Positions 44,200-52,587 of a stretch of 64,000 nt of DNA are shown here, piece after piece. The stretch's first letter is position 1. The number at the start of each line of letters is the position of its first letter. Origin of the DNA: Chitinophagales bacterium (GTDB lineage: Bacteria; Bacteroidota; Bacteroidia; Chitinophagales; UBA2359); contig JAEUUX010000106.1 of assembly GCA_016787295.1 (NCBI GenBank), positions 1-64,000 on the forward strand, written 5' to 3'. The notes beneath the pieces were generated by a model. That model made no database searches and had not been told where the DNA came from. It was given only the letters and a program-made list of their open reading frames with translations. The translations under genes were made by a program, and so were the position numbers.

Positions 44200-45231
44200 T
44201 TATTTACCCAAATACAACACACCCAAAGCAGTGAGCAACATATTTAGGATAGCTAATGGCATCAATATACTCCAGCCTAAGTGCATCAATTGGTCGTAAC
44301 GGAAACGCGGGATAGTCCAACGAATCCACATAAAAAAGAAAATAAAGAATAGTATTTTGGCAAAAAACACACCAAATCCTACCAAAGCTGCCACATTTGG
44401 GGCCATGGTGCTATAATCTAATCCCGGAAAATTGTAGCCTCCGAAATATAATGCCGACATCAAGGCAGACGAAACAAACATATTTACATATTCGGAAAAC
44501 AAAAACAAACCCAATTTCATGGAGCTATATTCGGTGTGATAACCGCCTACCAACTCTTGTTCACATTCAGGCAAGTCAAAAGGTGTGCGGTTGCATTCGG
44601 CAAAGGCACAAGTAATAAAGATAATGAAGCCCAAAGGTTGTTTCCAGATGTTCCAATTCAAGCCGCTTTGCTGCGCCACAATATCATGCAAACTCAACGA
44701 ACCTGCCAACAAAACAATGGCAATCAGGGCAATACCCATCGCAATTTCGTAGCTAATCATTTGCGACGAAGCACGAATAGCACCCAGCAAAGCAAATTTG
44801 TTGTTCGATGCCCAGCCACCTACCATAATACCATATACGCCAATAGACACCGCACCACTAATATATAGCACGCCAATATTGAGGTCGGTTACTTGAAAAG
44901 GCAATTGATAACCTGCTATCTCCAAAGATGGTCCCCAAGGAATGACGGCGCTTGTTATCAAAGCAATCAACATTGCCAAAGCGGGTCCCATAACAAACAA
45001 GGTCTTGTCAGCATTTGCAGGCGTAAAATCTTCTTTAAAAAAGAACTTCACCCCATCGGCAAGTGGTTGCAAAATACCATACGGACCAGCACGATCGGGT
45101 CCCAAACGGTCTTGGAAAAAACCTGCAAATTTGCGCTCCGCCAAAGTAGAGTAGGCTGCAACACCCAAGGTAATAGCAAATATAACAAGAACTAAAACTA
45201 ATTTGTAGGCAAGATAAAATAGTATTGACAT
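44200..45231 (-). CDS. nuoH: NADH-quinone oxidoreductase subunit H
   Basis: 343-residue polytopic membrane protein. NuoH/ND1 signatures: AERKFAGFFQDRLGPDRAGPYGILQPLADGVKFFFKED, EIAMGIALI, ECNRTPFDLPECEQELVGGYHTEYS. It anchors the quinone site at the junction of membrane and peripheral arms. Full length. It is the first nuo gene of this cluster; nuoA-G are not upstream (a Uma2 gene lies 79 bases away on the same strand), so complex I genes are scattered in this genome. Confidence 0.97.
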   Translation of the reverse strand: MSILFYLAYKLVLVLVIFAITLGVAAYSTLAERKFAGFFQDRLGPDRAGPYGILQPLADGVKFFFKEDFTPANADKTLFVMGPALAMLIALITSAVIPWGPSLEIAGYQLPFQVTDLNIGVLYISGAVSIGVYGIMVGGWASNNKFALLGAIRASSQMISYEIAMGIALIAIVLLAGSLSLHDIVAQQSGLNWNIWKQPLGFIIFITCAFAECNRTPFDLPECEQELVGGYHTEYSSMKLGLFLFSEYVNMFVSSALMSALYFGGYNFPGLDYSTMAPNVAALVGFGVFFAKILFFIFFFMWIRWTIPRFRYDQLMHLGWSILMPLAILNMLLTALGVLYLGK

Positions 45232-45310
45232 ATCTGGAAACTGTAATTTTTAAGAATACTAATGCGGTTGTTCAACAATAGTGTTTGATAAAAAATCAGA
45301 AAAAGGGCTA

Positions 45311-45865
45311 TTAATTACTTTCTTCAAAAATAACTTTATGATAAATCTCTGCCAACAACAACTCACATTCTCCCACCATTATCCGTTCATTATCAGGAAA
45401 AGCAGTGGTATAAATCCATTCATTTTGCTCGTTTTTTTCCAATTTTTCCACAAATACTTGCGTAGACGAGACCAGTAAATAAGTTTTTAACGACTCGATG
45501 GTTTGATAACACGCCAATTTTTCGGTATGGTCATATTCACTTGTGCTTTCAGATGTCACCTCGATAATCACTGTTGGATTGAGCAAATTTTCTGTACCTT
45601 TATAGCGTTCCCACAATTGCTCACCGCAAACCACCACCACATCAGGATAGACATAGCGCCGACAAGCAGGAATCAATACCCGCAAATCGCTGGGATATAC
45701 TTCACACGCTTTTGAGCGAAGGCACTGTTGTAACAAATAAATCAAATTAGCTACAATAACATTGTGTTTGCGGCTCGCTCCTGCCATAGCCTGTATTTCG
45801 CCATTGCGATATTCATGTTTATATTCTGCTTGGCTTTCTTGTAAAAGATATTCAGTTGGTGTCAT
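45311..45865 (-). CDS. Uma2 family protein (DUF820 nuclease-like)
   Basis: 184 residues. The Uma2 fold (restriction-endonuclease-like) is indicated by MTPTEYLLQES, YKHEYRNGEIQAMAGASRKHN, then DLRVLIPACRRYVYPDVVVVC and TVIIEVTSESTSEYDHTEKLACYQ. The PD-(D/E)xK-like residues fall in YPDVVVV and IIEV. Uma2 genes are common in cyanobacteria and Bacteroidota, often in several copies. Their function is unknown, though nuclease activity has been proposed. It starts 6 bases after the stop of the TPR gene, so it is co-transcribed. Confidence 0.88.
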   Translation of the reverse strand: MTPTEYLLQESQAEYKHEYRNGEIQAMAGASRKHNVIVANLIYLLQQCLRSKACEVYPSDLRVLIPACRRYVYPDVVVVCGEQLWERYKGTENLLNPTVIIEVTSESTSEYDHTEKLACYQTIESLKTYLLVSSTQVFVEKLEKNEQNEWIYTTAFPDNERIMVGECELLLAEIYHKVIFEESN

Positions 45866-45871
45866 CTTGAA

Positions 45872-46984
45872 TTATTTTTTAGAAATAGTAGCGGCGGGAG
45901 ACAAGACCGCATAAAACGATTTTCGGCTCAATTTGTTGTTAACGCTTAGGCGCAAATGATTCACCTCTATCCAATTCAAAAAGGCTCCCAAGTCGTAGCG
46001 ATGAAATTGCAACCATTGGTCAAAAACCACAGGGTCACTTTTGCGCAACAACCAATAATTATACGCATCCCAGTGTCCGGCTTGTTGAATGCTTTTTTGC
46101 CACAAAAATAAAGCGTTATTGGACAGCAAAGGCGTTGTCAAGGCTTTTTTTGTCAATACTTCTCTAAAAATAACAATATTTTTAAGGCTGTCAAAATCCA
46201 AGGAGCTTTGTTCCACCACCATTTGCGCCAAATTTTCCAAAGCCGTACAAGGCGATGTTATAGTAGTTTCGTCATTTAACAACCAGTCGTTATAGCCTGT
46301 TGCACTCAACAAAGCCGTATTTTTATGATGTAAAACCTGTTTGTAAGTTTCGCCCAACAAACGGCTTATCTCCATCGAACGTTGGGTGTTGGGTTCCATA
46401 TTGATGAACAATTCGCCATAAAACAAGGACCAAAATGGCTCCGACGAATGGGCATACATTTTGCTTAACCAATAATAGTTGGTACTGTGCATGGGTGCTT
46501 GGTCTATACCTTCTTCCCATATTGCAACAGCTTGGTCATTATAGCCTTTTTGAAAAAACAAACCGCCCAAATCGGCATACAAACTCCCTTCTTGTGGCAC
46601 CAATTTGATGCCTTCTTGCAAAGTTGCTATGGCATTGTCCGTATCGGAGCGAGCTTCTTGGCAGGCAGCAAGGAGGCGATAATAACTACCCATCTGACCG
46701 ACTTTGTCTGTAGGTGCTTGTTTTGTTAATGTTTTGATAGCTGTTTTATAATCTTTCTGCTCATAGTAGCACCGTGCCACTTGATAGGTGTATAACCAAT
46801 TATTAGGCTCTTCTTCTTGTGCCAACAACCATTGTTTCAAAGCCTGTTCATAATTATTCTCTTGCATATATGCCATCGCTTTTTGCACAACTTCAGGCAC
46901 ACGACTCCTACTGTCAGTGGTTTGCGCCACTAACACCTCCGAAAAAACCCATAAGAATAATATAAACCAACAGCATCGAGACAT
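45872..46984 (-). CDS. Secreted TPR protein
   Basis: 370 residues with signal peptide MSRCCWFILFLWVFSEVLVAQ. Five or so TPR-like repeats span about 30-200 (for example NNYEQALKQWLLAQEEEPNNWLYTYQVARCYYEQKDY). The rest is helical without motif. Probably periplasmic or outer-membrane associated, a scaffold for protein-protein contacts. The T/S-linked tail TSDSRSRVPEVV follows the signal. It is upstream of the Uma2 gene in a two-gene unit. Function unknown. Confidence 0.8.
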   Translation of the reverse strand: MSRCCWFILFLWVFSEVLVAQTTDSRSRVPEVVQKAMAYMQENNYEQALKQWLLAQEEEPNNWLYTYQVARCYYEQKDYKTAIKTLTKQAPTDKVGQMGSYYRLLAACQEARSDTDNAIATLQEGIKLVPQEGSLYADLGGLFFQKGYNDQAVAIWEEGIDQAPMHSTNYYWLSKMYAHSSEPFWSLFYGELFINMEPNTQRSMEISRLLGETYKQVLHHKNTALLSATGYNDWLLNDETTITSPCTALENLAQMVVEQSSLDFDSLKNIVIFREVLTKKALTTPLLSNNALFLWQKSIQQAGHWDAYNYWLLRKSDPVVFDQWLQFHRYDLGAFLNWIEVNHLRLSVNNKLSRKSFYAVLSPAATISKK

Positions 46985-47021
46985 TTTTTTCTAATTTTTA
47001 GTCCTATTTGCTTATCAGCGG

Positions 47022-47052
47022 CAAAGATAAGGCTTAATTTTTTGACAAGCAA
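47022..47052 (-). promoter_or_regulatory. Bacteroidota-type promoter for the TPR-Uma2 operon
   Basis: On the minus strand TATCTTTG (47022-47029), with TTG at 47050-47052, 20 bases upstream. It lies 38 bases before the start codon at 46984. Confidence 0.7.
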
Positions 47053-47108
47053 GACTATTTGTATAGAAAAGCACTTATTGTCAATTTCTTTTGTTTTCAA
47101 CCGCTATA

Positions 47109-48668
47109 TTACTCAATAACAACCATCTGACCAAAGTAATAATCCCCTCCTAATAAAGAAACAACATACACTCCCGCAGGCAAATTTGCCACCGAAAGAG
47201 TAGCTTTTCCCATTACTTTTTGTGACAGAACCACCTGTCCTGTCCCATTATACAGCAACATATCTGCTGAACGAATAGTTGCAGGTAATTCGATACACAA
47301 TTGTCCAACTGCCGACAAAGTATATACTTTTGCAGGTAATTGCTCAAGCGAAGTAACACCTATATTAGGTTCTAAAAAATGGAACATAAAACCATTTTCC
47401 ATACCATGTCTATCACTATTTCCGCCACCCGTGTCAATATCACCATCTTGGGAATCGGTATTACCCACCGAAAAATAACCACTACCATTCAGAGCTGGCA
47501 CGGTACTTGTTGCAGTATCATACAACGACCCACCTACATTGTCGCTCCACAACAACTCACCGGTGAGGCTATTTAGTTGACAGAAAAAAATATCGTATAG
47601 ATAGTTAGGTGGTGCCAAACTACTATCAAACGTAATGCCAGTTAACAACAAACGATGATTGGGTGTATATAATAAGCTGCGCGACTGGTCAAAGGACGAA
47701 AAACCAATGGTGCGTTGCCACACTATATTACCATTATCCTGCGGATTGACCGACAACACCCAATAATCGTCCAAACCATTGTTCCCTCCTATCTCGCCAT
47801 CATTGGACAACGAATCGCCAAACAACGCCAAATTACCATCTTCTATATAGGTCATATCGGTCATGCCGTCGGACTGACTGCCTCCATAGCAGCGCTGCCA
47901 CAACAAATCGCCATTGGCAAGAGCTATTTGTCCGAGCCAAAAATCCTTGCCGCCATGATTGCCCGATACATCAAAATCGTTGGACGAACTATAGCCTCCT
48001 ACATAAGCCGTAGCACCATCGTTGCCCAACAACACACTATTTCCCACATCGTTCAGGCTGCCACCAATGGTCTTCTGCCACAACAAATCGCCATTTTCCA
48101 ACGCTATTTTAACTACCCACACATCTTTATATCCTTTGTTGGTATCCAAATCGCCATCTGTGGACTCTGTATTGCCCACCACCAATAATTGATTATCGGG
48201 TGTCATAGTTACTGCATTAAAAATATCGGTATTGGATCCGCCAAAAACGCGCGCCCACACCAATTCGCCCGCTGCATCTAAACGAACTATCCAAGCATCG
48301 TAGTTGCCCAACAAAGTATCCACATCACCATCGGGCGAATTGCTTTGTCCCACAGCAACTACGCCACCATCGGGCAATTCCACAATATCGTATGCTTTTT
48401 CTTCACCAGCTCCGCCCAGAGTACTTGTCCAAAGTGGCACATCGGAATCGGGCGAAAATTTGGCTACCAAAAAATTATAATCTAAACCATTGTTGGGTGC
48501 CGAACGATAGCCTCCCACCAAGTAGTTGTTATCATTTGTAGTAATAACTTTTTCTAATCGTGTGTCTGTCGTTGGTTCTGTCCATAGATGTTGCCAAACT
48601 AATGTGGCAGGTTGCGCCCAAAGCAACATACCCCAACACCATACGACTATTGTAATACAAGTTTTCAT
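47109..48668 (-). CDS. T9SS-exported beta-propeller-like protein
   Basis: 519 residues with a signal peptide ending in LLWAQ. Residues about 40-420 contain six or so repeats of the type GGAGEEKAYDIVELPDGGVVAVGQSNSPDGDVD, found in delta-60/SBBP-like beta-propellers. The C-terminus (from KVYTLSAVGQ to the end, with LPAGVYVVSLL) is a T9SS sorting domain. It should be a cell-surface or released protein. No enzymatic motif. Its repeats could bind polysaccharide or protein; nothing in the sequence settles it. Confidence 0.82.
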   Translation of the reverse strand: MKTCITIVVWCWGMLLWAQPATLVWQHLWTEPTTDTRLEKVITTNDNNYLVGGYRSAPNNGLDYNFLVAKFSPDSDVPLWTSTLGGAGEEKAYDIVELPDGGVVAVGQSNSPDGDVDTLLGNYDAWIVRLDAAGELVWARVFGGSNTDIFNAVTMTPDNQLLVVGNTESTDGDLDTNKGYKDVWVVKIALENGDLLWQKTIGGSLNDVGNSVLLGNDGATAYVGGYSSSNDFDVSGNHGGKDFWLGQIALANGDLLWQRCYGGSQSDGMTDMTYIEDGNLALFGDSLSNDGEIGGNNGLDDYWVLSVNPQDNGNIVWQRTIGFSSFDQSRSLLYTPNHRLLLTGITFDSSLAPPNYLYDIFFCQLNSLTGELLWSDNVGGSLYDTATSTVPALNGSGYFSVGNTDSQDGDIDTGGGNSDRHGMENGFMFHFLEPNIGVTSLEQLPAKVYTLSAVGQLCIELPATIRSADMLLYNGTGQVVLSQKVMGKATLSVANLPAGVYVVSLLGGDYYFGQMVVIE

Positions 48669-48698
48669 ATTCTTGTTGTCTGTTGTTTAATTAAGCCA

Positions 48699-48706
48699 CA
48701 AAGGTA
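48699..48706 (-). promoter_or_regulatory. Promoter -7 element for the beta-propeller gene
   Basis: TACCTTTG on the minus strand, 30 bases before the start codon at 48668. No clear -33 box. Confidence 0.6.
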
Positions 48707-48764
48707 AAACCATTTGCACAAAAAAAGGAAAAATTGCTCATTTTTTGTCTAAAGTTAGGCAAAT

Positions 48765-48795
48765 TTTGTCTTTCCAAAAAAAAAGTATACCTTTA
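48765..48795 (+). promoter_or_regulatory. Promoter for the GNAT-cvpA-fbaB unit
   Basis: TTTG (48765-48768), 19-base spacer, TACCTTTA (48788-48795): one mismatch to the consensus. This places the GNAT start at 48826, not the in-frame codon at 48745. Confidence 0.65.
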
Positions 48796-48825
48796 CACCC
48801 AAAAAAACACTTTTCTAAACGATTT

Positions 48826-49404
48826 ATGATTGCAGAACAAAGACAATACAAGTGCTTGAAGGAGCAAATATTTGCTCATCATGTATACACCTTGGTGCCT
48901 ATCAGAAGCCACGACCGCTACTTGATTAGAAAATGGCGAAACGAACAGATAGATATTCTTCGCCAAAAAGAGCCACTAAGTGCCGCCGACCAAGACCGCT
49001 ATTTTGAAAGCGTTATCGCACCAAGTTTTAGGGCAAAACAACCCGAACAAATTTTATTTTCTATGACCAAATCACATGACTTAGTAGGTTATGGTGGTTT
49101 AGTACACATCAATTGGAGCGATAAAAACGCTGAAATCTCTTTCCTCTTAGATACTGCCTATAATAGTAGTCCCGAAAATTTTAAACGACTCTGGACAGTT
49201 TATCTCGAACTATTGCCCCAAATAGCTTTTGACCAACTCAACTTCAAAAAGATTTATACCTACGCTTATGAAACCCGTGCTATCTTGTTCCCAATTCTCG
49301 AAGAAAACGGTTTTGTGGAAGAAGCCCGTCTCAAACAACACGCACTTGTTAATGGTGAATACAAAGATGTTATTATTCATAGCTTATTTAATCCCAAACT
49401 CTAA
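48826..49404 (+). CDS. GNAT N-acetyltransferase
   Basis: 192 residues from ATG 48826, chosen because the promoter overlaps the longer reading. GNAT fold: TLVPIRSHDRYLIRKWRNEQIDILRQ at the N-terminus, then QILFSMTKSHDLVGYGGLVHINWSDKNAEISFLL and a C-terminal KKIYTYAYETR with EENGFVEEARLKQHALVNGEYKDVIIHSL, as in RimJ/PseH-type enzymes. The last part is typical of enzymes acting on sugar or amino-group substrates such as PseH. Substrate uncertain. It probably heads a unit with cvpA and fbaB (gaps of 34 and 43 bases). Confidence 0.82.
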   Translation: MIAEQRQYKCLKEQIFAHHVYTLVPIRSHDRYLIRKWRNEQIDILRQKEPLSAADQDRYFESVIAPSFRAKQPEQILFSMTKSHDLVGYGGLVHINWSDKNAEISFLLDTAYNSSPENFKRLWTVYLELLPQIAFDQLNFKKIYTYAYETRAILFPILEENGFVEEARLKQHALVNGEYKDVIIHSLFNPKL

Positions 49405-49438
49405 CATATCCTTTTCCTAACCCTTAAAATAACCCATT

Positions 49439-49996
49439 ATGACATTAAATGCAATTGACCTCGCATATATCGTGATGCTGGGATATGGTATTTATAAAGG
49501 AGTCAATCAAGGATTGATTGGCTCGGTCTTGTCTTTTTTTCGGTTCATTATCTCTATCGTATTGGCGTTGCGATTCAGTTTTATTGTGTCGCGAACCTTA
49601 GAAAGGGTTGCCAACATAGACCCTGCTGTAACCCCTATTCTTTCTTTCTTTGTGCTGTTTATCACTTTGATGGTCGGCATGTTTTTGATGGGATTAGTGT
49701 TAAACTATTTCGTCAAGGCGGCGCATCTTAGCTCCCTCAACCGTAGTTTTGGTATCGGTTTGTGGGCTTTTGTCCTCACACTTTGCTTTAGTTTTCTTAC
49801 TTCTCTGGCAGACAAAGGCGGCATGTTGCCCAGCGAACTCAAATTGTCTTCTTGGGTATATCCCCGTGTAGCTCCTATTGCAGATATTATGATGTGTAAA
49901 ATGGCATTTATCCTTCCTGCTTCTTCTTCCATTTTGCAATCGCTCGAAGACGGAGCCTCACGTGTTGCCAGTTTAGTTGTTGGAGAGTGTAGATAA
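49439..49996 (+). CDS. CvpA family membrane protein
   Basis: 185 residues, four or five membrane segments. The CvpA signature is present: AIDLAYIVMLGYGIYKGVNQGLIGSVLSFFRFIISIVLALRF, then AVTPILSFFVLFITLM. CvpA is required for colicin V production in E. coli and more widely linked to envelope stress. No partner is identified here. It lies 34 bases after the GNAT gene and 43 bases before fbaB on the same strand. Confidence 0.88.
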   Translation: MTLNAIDLAYIVMLGYGIYKGVNQGLIGSVLSFFRFIISIVLALRFSFIVSRTLERVANIDPAVTPILSFFVLFITLMVGMFLMGLVLNYFVKAAHLSSLNRSFGIGLWAFVLTLCFSFLTSLADKGGMLPSELKLSSWVYPRVAPIADIMMCKMAFILPASSSILQSLEDGASRVASLVVGECR

Positions 49997-50039
49997 TCTA
50001 TAACAACTTATTTTTTGACCATAAAAAAGCCATTCAATA

Positions 50040-51104
50040 ATGACTTTACAACTTTCTCAAATTGCCGATTTGTTGGGTGATAAAGCCAAGTATTATTTGG
50101 AACACACCTCTACAACTATCGACAAAGCCGCGCTACATTTGCCAAGCGCAGATTTTGTTGACCGCATCTTTGCAGATTCTGACCGCAACATTCCCACACT
50201 TCGTAGCCTCCAAAATATCTTTGGAACAGGGCGATTAGCCAATACAGGCTTTGTATCTATCCTTCCCATCGACCAAGGAATTGAACACAGCGCGGGCGCT
50301 TCTTTTGCTCCCAATCCTATTTATTTTGACCCCGAAAATATTGTCCGACTTGCTATTGAGGGCGGTTGTAACGCTGTTGCTTCTACTTTTGGGGTGTTGG
50401 GAATGGTAGGACGCAAGTATGCTCATAAAATCCCTTTTGTGGTAAAAATTAACCACAATGAATTTTTGTCCTATCCCAATAAATTCGACCAAATCCTCTT
50501 TGGATCTGTCCAACAAGCATGGAATATGGGCGCAGCGGCGGTGGGAGCTACCATCTACTTTGGTTCTCAAGAATCAAGCCGTCAGATTCAAGAAATATCC
50601 GAAGCATTTCAGTTGGCACACGAGTTGGGAATGGCAACCATTCTTTGGTGCTATACACGCAATAACGCTTTTAAGGTAGACGGAAAAGATTATCACGAAT
50701 CGGCGGACTTAACAGGACAAGCCAATCATCTTGGAGTTACCATTCAGGCAGATATTATTAAACAGAAACAACCTACCTTAAACGGCGGTTATTTGGCGAC
50801 CAAGCATGGTAAAACTCACCAGAAGGTGTATTCAGAACTTACCAGCGAGCATCCTATAGACCTCTGCCGTTATCAAGTGGCGAACTGTTATATGGGGCGT
50901 GCAGGCTTGATTAACTCCGGCGGAGCATCGTCAGGAGCGTCGGATATGGCAGAGGCTGTTACTACGGCTGTTATTAACAAACGCGCAGGCGGTATGGGAT
51001 TGATTTCGGGACGTAAGGCGTTCCAAAGACCCATGAAAGAAGGTATCGCTGTCTTGAACGCTATCCAAGATGTGTATCTTTGTCCTGACATTACGGTGGC
51101 ATAA
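50040..51104 (+). CDS. fbaB: Class I fructose-bisphosphate aldolase
   Basis: 354 residues, very close to the E. coli FbaB (DhnA-type) aldolase over its whole length: [72 protein letters not shown] (Schiff-base lysine in this motif) and [18 protein letters not shown]. It reversibly cleaves fructose 1,6-bisphosphate in glycolysis/gluconeogenesis. Full length. A terminator follows at 51169-51211. The gene is last in a likely three-gene unit. Confidence 0.95.
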   Translation: MTLQLSQIADLLGDKAKYYLEHTSTTIDKAALHLPSADFVDRIFADSDRNIPTLRSLQNIFGTGRLANTGFVSILPIDQGIEHSAGASFAPNPIYFDPENIVRLAIEGGCNAVASTFGVLGMVGRKYAHKIPFVVKINHNEFLSYPNKFDQILFGSVQQAWNMGAAAVGATIYFGSQESSRQIQEISEAFQLAHELGMATILWCYTRNNAFKVDGKDYHESADLTGQANHLGVTIQADIIKQKQPTLNGGYLATKHGKTHQKVYSELTSEHPIDLCRYQVANCYMGRAGLINSGGASSGASDMAEAVTTAVINKRAGGMGLISGRKAFQRPMKEGIAVLNAIQDVYLCPDITVA

Positions 51105-51168
51105 CACTATCATCAACCTATTAATAGTGGCATTGCAAAATTCATTATAGAAGTTGTAGGATTTTCAC

Positions 51169-51211
51169 AAACCTCGTAGCATTATCTATAGTATAGTGTT
51201 GCGAGGTTTTT
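51169..51211 (+). terminator. Rho-independent terminator after fbaB
   Basis: Arms AAACCTCGTAGCA and TGTTGCGAGGTTT pair over 13 positions with two wobbles, followed by TTTT. It is 65 bases after the stop. Confidence 0.75.
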
Positions 51212-51267
51212 CTATGATTATGTGCTATCTATCGAGCAGTGTGTTTTTTGTATTGTATTTTTATCCC

Positions 51268-51310
51268 AAATATAGGCAGGTGTCTTTTTTGACATCTGCC
51301 TATATTTTTT
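51268..51310. terminator. Second terminator-like hairpin
   Basis: Arms 51268-51284 and 51291-51307 pair over 17 positions with one wobble (ATAGGCAGGTGTC against GACATCTGCCTAT), loop of six T, T tail on the plus strand. It may insulate the next gene. Confidence 0.75.
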
Positions 51311-51318
51311 TTATCATC

Positions 51319-51449
51319 GTTCTAAAAAATTGGAATGATAGCAGTGTTTGTAAAATGTTGTTCTAAAAAATTGGAATGGCATTGGTGAAAATTTAGTTGT
51401 TAAAAAAAAATTACAAAAAAAAGTAAAAAAGTTTTTTTGTTCTAAAAAA
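51319..51449 (+). repeat. Spaced GTTCTAAAAAATTGGAATG repeats upstream of an unknown gene
   Basis: Two perfect 19-base copies (51319-51337 and 51360-51378) contain the imperfect palindrome TTCTAAAAAATTGGAA. The third is a half copy at 51439-51449, just upstream of the -7 box. Spacing is 41 and 79 bases. They look like binding sites of a regulator, but this is inference. Confidence 0.6.
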
Positions 51450-51462
51450 GTACTTACCTTTG
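51436..51462 (+). promoter_or_regulatory. Promoter for the unknown gene at 51568
   Basis: TTTG (51436-51439) and TACCTTTG (51455-51462), spacer 15 (shorter than usual). The repeated motif GTTCTAAAAAA overlaps the spacer. The 5' untranslated region would be about 100 bases. Confidence 0.55.
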
Positions 51463-51567
51463 CACAAAAATTTTGTGAATTGCTTTTGGTATTGTTTATT
51501 TTTGTTGTTGTTTATTTAAACTACCTACTTTTTTAATTTTGCACTTCTTATTTCATATCTACCTACT

Positions 51568-52479
51568 ATGCAAAGAGATTGGATTTTTTTAATTAATACG
51601 TTTTATGTACATACCCATAAAAGCCATAAAAATGCTTTAACACTGTTTGAGGATAGTTATGCAAAGCTGTTGGCAGAATCGGTGCATGATACAGAAATTG
51701 CAATTATCTTACAAGAATTTGAGCCTGCTTACAAAGGTTTCAAAGAATTGTATGCGCTTAAACAAGCTAATGTGGGAATTTATCGCGGCGAAACGCTGCA
51801 ATTTGAACAGACTTTGGAAGAAATGACGGAGCAATTGCGTCGTTGGGAGGCATTGATTAGAGTAGTGTTTTTGGAAGATAGCACAGAAGAGCATAGTATT
51901 TTTCCTAACAAAAGACAGTCTTTTTTTAAAGGCACATACGAACAACGTATTAGTGCTGTAAAGTCTTTGTCTATTACATTAGAACGATACCCACAGCTAA
52001 CACACGTCAAGTATTTAGTAGAAACTTATTATAATCGTTTGGAAGGAAATAGGCTTACACAACAACAACAAGAAGGCACTAAAAACAATATAGGCAGTTT
52101 GTTGAATAAACAACATTTGATAGCTTGTCAAGAACTCTATGGCGTTTTGGCGCGCTTGATGTATAAGTTTCGCTATGAACCACAAAGAGTAAGTAATTTC
52201 ATCGATATTAGTTTGGTGCGCATCAAAACAAAAAGTACTACAGCGGCGGTTTTACAAGGCAGTGTAAGGAATAGTCAAAACGAAATTATTGCTAATGCCT
52301 TAGTACAACTTTTAGATACAGACTACCAAACTTTGACAGATGAAGCAGGAAATTTTGAACTATCTGCCAAAACAGGAAAATTCAATTTATCTGTTATTAG
52401 CCAAGCCCATAACTATGCTGCTACTATGTCGATTAAATTGAAAAGGGGTAAAAATCCTACTATGATTATTGTATTATAA
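51568..52479 (+). CDS. Unknown protein with C-terminal carboxypeptidase-regulatory-like domain
   Basis: 303 residues, no signal peptide. The N-terminal two thirds are helical and unrecognised. The last 75 residues (VLQGSVRNSQNEIIANALVQLL through DEAGNFELSAKTGKFNLSV) look like a carboxypeptidase-regulatory / TonB-plug-associated beta-sandwich. A cytoplasmic protein with such a domain is unusual; the domain is mostly found in exported proteins. A long, motif-rich upstream region hints at controlled expression. Function unknown. Confidence 0.75.
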   Translation: MQRDWIFLINTFYVHTHKSHKNALTLFEDSYAKLLAESVHDTEIAIILQEFEPAYKGFKELYALKQANVGIYRGETLQFEQTLEEMTEQLRRWEALIRVVFLEDSTEEHSIFPNKRQSFFKGTYEQRISAVKSLSITLERYPQLTHVKYLVETYYNRLEGNRLTQQQQEGTKNNIGSLLNKQHLIACQELYGVLARLMYKFRYEPQRVSNFIDISLVRIKTKSTTAAVLQGSVRNSQNEIIANALVQLLDTDYQTLTDEAGNFELSAKTGKFNLSVISQAHNYAATMSIKLKRGKNPTMIIVL

Positions 52480-52587
52480 TGTAGTCTGTATTTTCTTATA
52501 TTTACCCTATAGTCTTTTCATTTTTTCTATAAAATTGTCCATTTCCCACAATATCACCTATTAACTACCATCATAATACTTATAAAC

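Larger units (their letters stand above)
51105..51567. other. Intergenic region with terminators and repeated motif
   Basis: 463 bases holding two terminator hairpins (51169 and 51268), three copies of a GTTCTAAAAAA motif (51319, 51360, 51439) and a promoter (51436-51462). No gene. Confidence 0.7.

Noticed and set aside
51532-51567. ACCTACT strings before the gene at 51568 as copies of the 19-bp palindrome
   Set aside because: Only the left arm is similar and no GTAGGT partner follows; chance match likely.
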